From Toxonevra muliebris (lineage: Eukaryota > Arthropoda > Insecta > Diptera > Pallopteridae): a stretch of 64,000 bases of DNA. Location: contig OY829329.1 of NCBI GenBank assembly GCA_963691655.1, positions 58,417,408 to 58,481,407 on the forward strand, written 5' to 3'. This document shows positions 57,701-64,000 of the stretch, one piece after another; within the stretch, counting starts at the first letter, position 1; every line of letters begins with the position of its first letter. The translations under genes were made by a program, and so were the position numbers. The notes beneath the pieces are model-generated. The model worked only from the letters and a program-made list of their open reading frames with translations. It was not told where the DNA came from and did no database searches.

Positions 57701-60700
57701 TCAAGATATAACACAAAAAGTGGAAGACAGCATGCAAAATAGCGAACGTAAAGAATAATATGAAAAAATTGCACTTTAATAGAAATGCAATTGACAGTTG
57801 ACTTGACAGTGGCACGTGAGAATGCATGCAAGCAGACGGTGTAACAGTATACAGGGTTGATAAATTATGGAGTGAAGTGGTGGTGGAGTATTTGCATTTA
57901 CAGTAGTTTAGCGGATTTTTTCTTCTACATTTTTTTTTGTTTTTTTTTGTTTGTTTTGCACACATTTTTATTTATTTAAAGCTTTTAAATCTTCCACATT
58001 TATTTCCTCATTTCTTATTATTGATGTTCTTAAGAATTTTATCAATTTCTCATACTTTCGCTTTTTTCAATTCAATTTTTCTAGAACGTATTTTGGTGTG
58101 CCTTAGGTGCCATTATTATAGGAGGAATCGCTGTCATATCATATTGGATACGACGATGCAGGTATGAAGCTTTTAATAATTTTTTAATAAAATAATAATA
58201 AATTACAATAAAGAAAGATATAAAGTTTTATTTTACATAATTAATAAAATAGAAAGTTTTTTATGTTTAAGCCAGAAATATACCTACATAATTTAATTAA
58301 AAAGTGAAATAACAAACAAGAGTAAACTTAAGTTATATTAGTTGTTTTCAAGTTTAAAGATTTCTCTGAAAGAAAACTTTATTCGTCGTATTTTCAGAAA
58401 TATAATAAATTTAATTTTATTGTGGTTTCATGTTCCATGAATATGTAGTACTACTTAAACTGAGCTATTTAAATTAATTTTTAAACAAAAGGAAATGTGG
58501 TTATCTGTAGCTATTAAAAACATATACTTAGAAAGATGATAAAACTTGCTGAAAAAGTTTTAATTAAAATGTGCTTTGTCAAAGGATTCACAGGAATATA
58601 GAAGAAATAAGAATTTATGTACACAGAAAATCTTTTTTCGAGAATTCTTCATCGCATATATTATTTAAATAGCGTATCAATTAAGTTTAATTTCGTTGAA
58701 TTTCGGTATACTTACACGAATATGAGAAACGCATTCGTAAATATAATTAATATGATAAATATCAGGCGCGGATACAAGGGCGGCGGGGGGGAGGGGAAAA
58801 GGGGGAAATTTCCTCCCCCAAAAGATTTTCAAACACTTAAAAATTTAATAACTTAAACAGGCAAAAAGGTGAACATAATTAGTTATTGTTGTTTTTAGTT
58901 ATTACGATTTACTTTCAATCATAAGAATAATGAATAATCTTGCGCATTAAACCTCTTTCCTTCTCTATGGAAATGTGCTGAAATAATAATGATACCTAAA
59001 CCCAATAAACCTGAAAACTCAGTGTCCTCATATAGACCTATAAGTTTGCTGGCAATAATCTTGAAAATATTCGAAGTAGAAGATTGCTAATAATACAAGA
59101 AAATGAATATAGTTCCGAATCACCAATCCTCATAAGCACGGTACTCTTGAGCATAGTGAATATAGTCACTGGCTTTGTGGAACGCAAAAAATATTGCTCT
59201 GAAATATTTTTGGACATTCAAGGAGCGTTCGAAACAGTTTGGCATCAAGAGCTGTTATACAAATTAAAAAATTTACTTCCAACTCCATTTTATTTGGTCT
59301 TAAAGTCCTATTATTCTATGTCAAAGCAAATGATGGAACATCAGCCAAATGTCAAGTAAAAGCCGGAGTACCACAGGGCAGTGTTCTGGGTCCTGCTCTT
59401 TATTCGATTTTTACAAGTCCTGAAACTGATAGTGTTAACATAGCTACTTATCCAGACGATACTGCCATTTTAGCGTCAAATTAATCTCCTACAGAAGCTG
59501 CTAATATAATTCAGAAAAAGCTCGACGACATTCAAAAATCGTTACTTCGTGGATGAGTGCTTGATTGGAGTTCCAGCTGCCTCAGGTTCGATTTCCAGAT
59601 GGGGTTAAATTCTTAAAAAATATCAAAATGGATTGTCCAAATAGAATGGATCATTTCGTTGATTTGGTTCTTAAATACGTGACTCAAGTACCAGTTCAAC
59701 GAGTTCTATTATCAGGTAGAGAATTGAATCTACCTAAAAAAAAAACAAAATTATAGGTTTCGGGTCGATATAAAGAAAATCCCAGAATCGGAAAGAGAAA
59801 ATTGAATACAGGGTAGGAATCAGCGACCTTAAATTATTCTTAAAATTCTACTAATTCTCGAGACCCATTATAAACCAATCTAAAACCGAAAACTGAATAA
59901 ATGTTACCTATTGTTATATTTTCCACGATCCTTTAACTTGGAAATAGATCATAGAAATTGTGAAATGCTTTGTTACAAGAACAGGGTTTCCCCAAAATGC
60001 GTAACGTACCAGTAAGTTTTCACATGGCTATACCTTTGAAATTATTAGTCATCGAAATAAAGTTTATGAATAAGCAAAAAAAAAAAACTCTCCAGCCCGC
60101 GTTTTGGTTCTTATGGAGAATTTTTATTCCCCCCCCCCCCCAATGTTTCCTGTATCCCCCACTGTAAATATATTAATGAAAGTATACATCAACACAATAG
60201 GGTGATTTTATAAGTCTAGTATATGCCCTTGCATGGTGCAAGAATAGCAAAAATTGTAAAACCTTCATGCATGTACAACGAAACAAAAACAAAATTCACG
60301 TCAATCCATTTTGCACACTTAAAAATTTTTCCTACAACGATACCCATATATACCATATGTTCAGTGCAACTCTGTGCCTCTCTGTCACTCTCTGTGTTTA
60401 CATTTCTTTTTCATTTCCTGTGTACTACGGTTCTACGTCAATGTGCGCTCTCGAATCGTAGTATAATTTAGTATAATATTTTTGCATTTTGCGTTATCTT
60501 GCAATTTTACTAGACTTAGAGAATCACCCTAATGAATTAATTTTTTGAAGTGAAACTTCTTTAGCGAGGGTAAATCGAAAATTTTGCAATGGAAATCGCA
60601 TTGTTCTTGTGCTCATACGAAACTAATAAGAAACGAAGTTATACTGTTGTTAGTGTTTAGCGAACGAGGTCTTATGGGGATCGGCTATATACAATCAAGC

Positions 60701-63700
60701 AGAGAGACGACTTCTCGCAGTTTTATCTCATGTGCTTTAGTGAGAGAGCTTGATTCCATATAGATGCTTTCCTCTCACAACGTCGTGTTTATGCCGATAA
60801 TTGTAGAGAGCATCAACAGAAGAAGAACAACCACAAAATAGAAGAAGACTGAAAAAATATCAACAGAATTTGTTATAAAGATTTTCTAATCATTTTCAAA
60901 TAAACAACAAAGTTTCACTTCTACTGTGAGTGCCTGCAGACACATAATTTTTCTGATGAAAACAATTTTTTTCTGTGTGGTTTCCTTACTCTCTCATAGT
61001 TTGCCATTGTTCAGAATTAGTTTATTTCCTTTGGCAAATTTAAGTTTTAAAACTTTCTTAACATGTAATCATCAAGTCTTTTTTCATATCAGGAAAGGTG
61101 AAGTGGCATACGAAATAAAACTTAAGGATCAATACAAAGTTCATTATTGAAAAAAATCCAATTGGAGGTCTTGACTCGGAACGAATTTCAGTCGCTTCTT
61201 TCCGGAACTAACGTACCTATGTTCAGGAATTCGTTTCGTTTCATACTCTTGAATCCATGGTTTGTAATTGAAAGACCATGCTCTTTGGAACTACTGGACT
61301 CTACTACTGCCCTACTGGACTCTACTACTACTATAATGGTATATTGAATGTCTAGATCAAGTTCTTTGTATCTAATCATGCGATAGTGGATCAACCACTT
61401 GCGAATTCAGAAATTGTGGAAGAGAGGGCCTTTAGGGTTTAGGAATGAGCAAATGTTCCTTTAAAAAGTATTTTATCGAGCAATGCTAAATAAATTTATC
61501 GAGAAAGAGGAATGGGGGGAGGTTATTCCCAAATCATTCATTCCTCATGATAAGCTAGTGGAATTCAAATGGAATTTAGTTCAAAATGTGCTCAAATTTC
61601 TCGGTAAATTGAATTCCCGGTTAATTGAAAATATTTTTTTATAAAAAAGAAAAACTCTTCCCTCCCCATCCCACCCTTACCGATGAAGATCTTCTACATT
61701 TTGAAAAAAATTTAAATGGACGAGAAAATTAAAACCCGCCCCCTCTGAAAGACAATGTAATTACAAGCTAAAACTTGTCTTACCTTAACTTATCATAAGC
61801 TACCGACCCGCTTACAATTCATTTTCTAAATATAATTTCAGGCCAAAAATTTACAGAGATTTATATCTCATAAATAGCTATTGTTTTACAATTCATTAGC
61901 AGAAGAATGGAACACAAAGATTGACATTTTTTGTCATTTTTCACGATTTCACCTCTCCATTCACCATCTTAAGTATTTCCTAACACAAGTGTCTTAACAA
62001 GCAAAACCTTTCTTGAGATTAATCACTCATCATAAGTTATCGTTTCGTGTGCTCTTAGTTTCGAAATTTGTAGGATCCAAAGAAGAAGTTTCGTTGACAC
62101 TTTCAAATCTGAACGGTTTCAACATTCATCATTTCCAAAATAGTGAAGTCTAACGAGAAGTATTTTCCATCATTTTTTAAAATGAATGATCTTAACCGCT
62201 CTTCCTCAAGCTCGTAAGTGTCACCTTAACCTAAAGTGAGGCTTAACTAGGACAGTAAATTTTAACCGAACTTAATAGCGATTCTTGAGTTCGGCTGTTC
62301 CCCTTTTTATTATATCTAAAACCATTCTAATGACCATTGGAGGTTCGATTTAAAATAACTGGAGAAACAATAAATAGAGTTTGCAATATCCCAAGAAATT
62401 TTACTACTAATAGATTCTCCAAAAATAATTTACGCCACTGTAAACGCACATTGAAAATGAATACAGAAACTTAGGTATTGCTACACCTTATCATTAAAAC
62501 ATTAGCAAAGGTCATACCTAGAACAAGCCTAGGTGAAAAAATAAACAACATGCTCATACTAAAACATACATGCATAGGTGTGTATATTTGTAATATATTA
62601 AAAATGAAAAGCAAAACACGAAAATAGAAAAGAATGAAAAAAAGTTAAAAGAAAAAAAAAACAGCAAAACCAAAAAAGGCTAAAGCCCTACAAAAATGAT
62701 AATTTCACTTAAATTTTATACCATACTAATATTAATAACTAAATAAAAACGAAGGTATTAAAATGTCGACTTGGCTAGGTACAACTCTCTGCACACAAAA
62801 AAAATGTGACATATGTAAATGCGGACATATGTGGACATATGCAAATTTTTTTATTTTTTTTTTGCATATTTCATACGTGGGTGAACCCCCACATGCGATA
62901 TCATGCGACAATAGTGTGGTTCAAGTGCAATCATATTTTCAAAACAACAACCATGCCCAAACAAGACTAGAAACCACCGAGCGAAAGGAAATGCAAATGC
63001 AAATGCAAAAATATACGCTTAAAATGAAAATTTATATTTTCCGCATAAGCGAAACTAAAGAAAAAAAATTATTTTAAAATATGCAAACGAAACAAAAGAA
63101 AATAATAACAAAACGAAGAATTAAAAAAAAAGGAAAATAAATAAAAAAAACCTCAACGTAAGTGAATAATTTACAAAACGAAAATTTTCTAAACGACCAG
63201 TTAAGTTAATGACCAAGGTCACTGGGTAAATGAATACAAAGAAGATGGGCATAGTTGGATGTGGGGGCGAAGCCCTAGGGTTTGTTAGCTCGCGTGCTCT
63301 ACTACAAACTCATCGTAGTACTAACTCGTTTAGGTGTTGCGCATATGTTTTTTAAATGACATTTTGGCAGGAAACTCCCCTTAAATAAATGACTACATAT
63401 CCAAACATGTATGAAAATATAGCTCCTTTTTCTCCCTCCTTCTTCAAATTCAAAATATTCTACAATGTCATTGTAGTAATGAATGTAAATTTATTGTAGT
63501 AAAAAATTAGACAACTAACAATAGATTGTAAATAAAAACAAAAGGTTTCATTTTTTGTTTTCTTTAATTTTACAAGTGATTAGCGTTCTAACGTTTTGAT
63601 ATTATTTTACCAAGCGTAGTCGCTGCGGATTAGGGGTGGGTGTCTGCCCATCAATAAGTCTATAGTCTAGAGAGCCTTTTAATGTAAAGTTTAGAACTAC

Positions 63701-63990
63701 TCACTACTTAACTATTGTTCTTGGCTATTGTATGTGAGTATTTGTTTGTTTGAACTAGAGGAAATACGAATAGTTTTGAAAACTTGATACAATCAACTAC
63801 GAATATAAAAAACGTTAACGTGTACAAATACAAGTCCCTGAAGTATACACACAAATTACAGTGGTTTTTTTGTATTAGAAAATTAATACAAAACCAAGCC
63901 GCTGAGCGCCTCTTGAAGTGCATTGAGAATGTTTTTGGAAGAGTGCCGGAATATACTTGTATTGAGCACTTTCAAATACCGCGATTATAA
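51700..63990 (+). CDS. Three-exon gene for a 77-residue single-pass membrane protein
   Basis: Coding exons are 51700-51744, 58085-58161 and 63879-63990. An in-frame TAA at 51670-51672 supports the ATG at 51700. Exon 1 encodes residues 1-15 and holds an N-glycosylation sequon, N7-H-T9. Exon 2 (residues 16-40 plus two bases) is almost all one membrane helix, NVFWCALGAIIIGGIAVISY (16-35), followed by the basic RRCRK at 38-42. Exon 3 completes the split Arg codon and encodes a 36-residue tail (EYTCIEHFQIPRL at the end). The basic patch after the helix predicts an outside N-terminus and cytoplasmic C-terminus. Splice sites are good and phases agree (0 at intron 1; two plus one at intron 2). Introns are 6.3 and 5.7 kb. 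I do not recognise the protein. If intron 2 is retained, a different tail of about 12 residues ends at a stop soon after exon 2. The joined reading is inference; RNA evidence is lacking. Confidence 0.6.
51751..53689. other. Intron 1, left part; no second gene seen
   Basis: Contains poly-T and A runs (51887-51902, 52503-52516) and GCTGCT/CAGCAG patches (51955, 52625). Frames 51901-52628 show no family motif. Around 53380-53500 and 54300-54470 there are scattered ACGAATTCGTT and ACTCGTT words on both sides of the element at 53690, suggesting one older repeat split by it. Confidence 0.45.
53690..54165 (+). mobile_element. HINE-like/palindrome-ended element (copy 2)
   Basis: Starts TTTTTGAAGTGAAACTTCTT (53688-53707) and ends near AGAAGTTTCACTT (54128-54140) plus ATGCCTTGTGTTCG. 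53703-54022 and 54035-54160 match copy 1 (28318-28905). The start word GAAGTGAAACTTC is the same as in the elements at 11254-12314 and 60541-60953, although the cores differ. No coding frame. It lies in intron 1. Confidence 0.75.
54590..54755 (-). mobile_element. Second tRNA-derived SINE, fused to SINE copy B
   Basis: Read leftward from 54755: A box TGGCCTAGTAGC and B box GAGTTCGATTC are at tRNA-like spacing, followed by a CTTTCTTTCTTT-type pyrimidine-rich run (54640-54670 on the + strand as GAAAGAAAG). Its head starts exactly where SINE copy B ends (54756). The end on the left is not clear. Confidence 0.7.
54756..54995 (-). mobile_element. tRNA-derived SINE (copy B)
   Basis: Read leftward from 54995: A box TGTCTAGTGGATAG and a perfect B box GGTTCGATTCC, then the same body as copy A, ending GTTCGGAATCGGCGTTAAAC and TGTTGGTCC. 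The LINE-like tail of copy A is absent; a second SINE head follows directly. It lies antisense in intron 1. Confidence 0.88.
55043..55450 (-). pseudogene. LINE ORF2 remnant: RT end and RNase H start (R1-like)
   Basis: The minus strand reads EKPNKTELMLYTTKIKITFH (55440 leftward), then with stops KLTSNKRVKPVMF. After a gap comes FYTNGFKINCGVGIAESLRL followed by VLQVNRLEIREAYKLL. The first part resembles the PxKTExxxFTxR..I and KxxxxxRVKKA patterns of R1-group reverse transcriptases. The second resembles the start of RNase H (YTDGSK...GVGAG...VFQAExxAI); the catalytic Asp and Glu are replaced or shifted. Several stops. Dead and truncated on both sides; it meets another LINE scrap head to head at about 55450-55560. 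Confidence 0.6.
55560..56330 (+). pseudogene. LINE reverse transcriptase remnant, heavily mutated
   Basis: In changing + strand frames I read YQYGFRRNCLMHDLMAILIE (about 55640-55695), SESKAVAL, then LADDSTFCHSYT (55811-55846), a decayed YADD box. HVMNDSLSNNPKLIYY, KYIQWNNHIFE and FTPTDLRLIQLTYIR follow up to about 56090, and ALLIPGRIVETFPA near 56200. The order is that of a non-LTR reverse transcriptase from fingers to thumb. Many stops and frameshifts show this is old. Clade not determined. Confidence 0.55.
56531..57446 (+). mobile_element. mariner element, internally deleted, TA-flanked
   Basis: TA lies at 56531-56532 and 57445-57446. The inverted repeats CACCTTGATCAAAAAGTTCC (from 56534) and its complement (to 57443) match for about 26 bp. 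At 912 bp it is about 400 bp shorter than a full mariner; the missing part is the 5' half of the transposase. It lies in intron 1, sense orientation. Confidence 0.9.
56742..57391 (+). pseudogene. mariner transposase (DD34D), C-terminal two-thirds
   Basis: The remnant starts within the linker (ICEAESDPTFTKRIITRDET, holding the first Asp). A TGA replaces the Trp expected after DET. RHQASEWRSPNEPKPKKPRR follows, then a frameshift near 56935. The frame 56936-57391 is open: MHHEFLPESQTVNKKYYLGV, WILHNDNAPSHSAIIIRNFL (second Asp) and NSPDLASCDLFLF (third Asp). I count 34 residues between the last two, the mariner DD34D signature. The N-terminal HTH is deleted, so it is inactive. Confidence 0.9.
57447..58084. 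other. Intron 1, right end; no second gene seen
   Basis: AT-rich, T-rich towards the acceptor at 58084. Frames 57663-57965 show no motif. Confidence 0.5.
58085..58161 (+). other. Exon 2 (transmembrane exon)
   Basis: Acceptor TTCAATTTTTCTAG ends at 58084; donor CAG|GTATGA is at 58161/58162. The 77 bases give 25 codons plus AG. The next frame open on the same strand belongs to a different register and is chance. Confidence 0.65.
58756..60171. mobile_element. hAT-like element with G/C homopolymer ends, containing a Jockey scrap
   Basis: TAAATAT flanks both sides (58756-58762, 60165-60171). The termini are CAGGCGCGGATACAAGGGCG (58763) and, in reverse complement, CAGTGGGGGATACAGGAAAC (60164), each followed inward by a G-run (58784-58793) or its complement (C12 at 60130-60141). 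The duplication is 7 bp as read, one short of the 8 bp usual for hAT, which may reflect one substitution. No hAT transposase is visible. The 1.4-kb body includes reverse-transcriptase fragments at 58985-59575. Confidence 0.6.
58985..59575 (+). pseudogene. Jockey-type reverse transcriptase remnant
   Basis: In shifting frames: MIPKPNKPENSVSSYRPISL (58990-59050), FLDIQGAFETVWHQELLYKL (59210s), VKAGVPQGSVLGPALYSIFT (about 59355-59415) and YPDDTAILASN (about 59450-59482), where the catalytic YADD/FADD is changed to YPDD. Then comes AANIIQKKLDDIQKSL (59500s). The order is correct, with at least two frameshifts. It is similar in design to the Jockey copy at 34985-36267 but more decayed. The text after 59580 no longer matches. 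Confidence 0.8.
60172..60540. other. Intron 2 spacer, no gene seen
   Basis: No element recognised; CTCTCTGTCACTCTCTGTG near 60380 is simple sequence. Confidence 0.45.
60541..60953 (+). mobile_element. HINE/DINE-1-like non-autonomous element (short form)
   Basis: Starts TTTTTTGAAGTGAAACTTCT and ends after AAGTTTCACTTCTACTGTGA and ACACATAATTTTT. It is the reverse-orientation relative of 11254-12314, with a single copy of the core unit (CAATCAAGCAGAGAGACGAC at about 60698) instead of the tandem array. No coding frame. It lies in intron 2. Confidence 0.7.
60954..63878. other. Intron 2, right part; no second gene seen
   Basis: A short perfect-like duplication, CTACTGGACTCTACTACTGC/CTACTGGACTCTACTACTAC, is at 61292-61331. 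A frame at 61080-61345 (GEVAYEIKLKDQYKVHY and RNEFQSLLSGTNVPMF) looks somewhat protein-like but has no recognised family. The remainder is AT-rich with A-runs and C-rich patches at 61650-61680. It ends at the exon 3 acceptor. Confidence 0.45.
63879..63990 (+). other. Exon 3 (cytoplasmic tail and stop)
   Basis: Acceptor GGTTTTTTTGTATTAG ends at 63878. The first base completes AG+A (Arg), then 36 codons and TAA at 63988-63990. Its lower A+T than the flank suggests coding constraint. The 3' untranslated region runs off the window. Confidence 0.6.
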
Positions 63991-64000
63991 ATGACTCACA

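Noticed and set aside
1..64000. LTR retrotransposons or endogenous viral elements
   Set aside because: No gag-pol order, protease or integrase motif, primer-binding site or paired LTR was found; all reverse-transcriptase frames are of the non-LTR type.

Overview
The window looks like nuclear DNA of a higher fly (Diptera: Cyclorrhapha). It is about two-thirds A+T. It is full of short TACATA/TATGTA runs, CA/GT microsatellites and poly-A/T tracts, and it carries a dense, many-layered set of fly-type transposable elements (TEs). There are no operons, CRISPR arrays, bacterial genes or rRNA genes, and no intact tRNA gene was seen. A tephritid or calyptrate fly is my best guess for the organism; the sequence does not settle it.

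Host gene content is very low. The best host gene is a three-exon gene on the + strand (coding exons 51700-51744, 58085-58161 and 63879-63990). Splice signals and codon phase agree at both junctions, and it encodes a 77-residue single-pass membrane protein. A splice acceptor lies just before its first coding exon, so a non-coding 5' exon must lie upstream. Much of the window may therefore be its 5' intron or upstream region. Two other exon-like stretches (24007-24118, 42587-42771) are weak candidates.

Layout, left to right. 1-43 is the end of a maT-type Tc1/mariner copy. 2611-7183 is a probable piggyBac-like shell with TTAA flanks, holding a hairpin, a MITE, an R1-like LINE scrap, an internally deleted Tc1-like element and an 800-bp foldback. 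10.2-12.3 kb has an R1-like LINE remnant split by another LINE end, a degenerate repeat field, and a Helentron/HINE-like element with a 73-bp tandem array. 19.7-20.5 kb is a PIF/Harbinger remnant and 21.7-22.6 kb a long foldback. 24.85-26.6 kb is a hAT element with perfect 8-bp target-site duplications (TSDs), and a 5'-truncated LINE sits inside it. 27.6-31.1 kb has a Harbinger-type MITE, a second two-copy palindromic element and a broken Tc1-like transposase. 32.4-33.7 kb is a complete maT element with one stop codon. 34.1-38.6 kb has a tRNA SINE, a Jockey LINE and a CR1/L2-like LINE, each flanked by TSDs. 43.8-44.7 kb is a poly(A)-tailed LINE end and 48.9-49.9 kb a hAT non-autonomous element. 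53.7-57.4 kb (intron 1 of the host gene) has a HINE-like copy, a SINE dimer, two LINE scraps and a deleted mariner. 58.8-61.0 kb (intron 2) has a hAT shell around a Jockey scrap and the second HINE-like copy.

The elements are linked. The SINE 3' tail (34170-34465) matches the 3' end of the LINE at 25063-25755, across that LINE's own stop codon, which points to the LINE as the SINE's mobilising partner. Two HINE-like families share one sub-terminal inverted repeat. Two maT ends in the window are identical over 43 bp. All homology calls come from reading the sequence; no database search was run.
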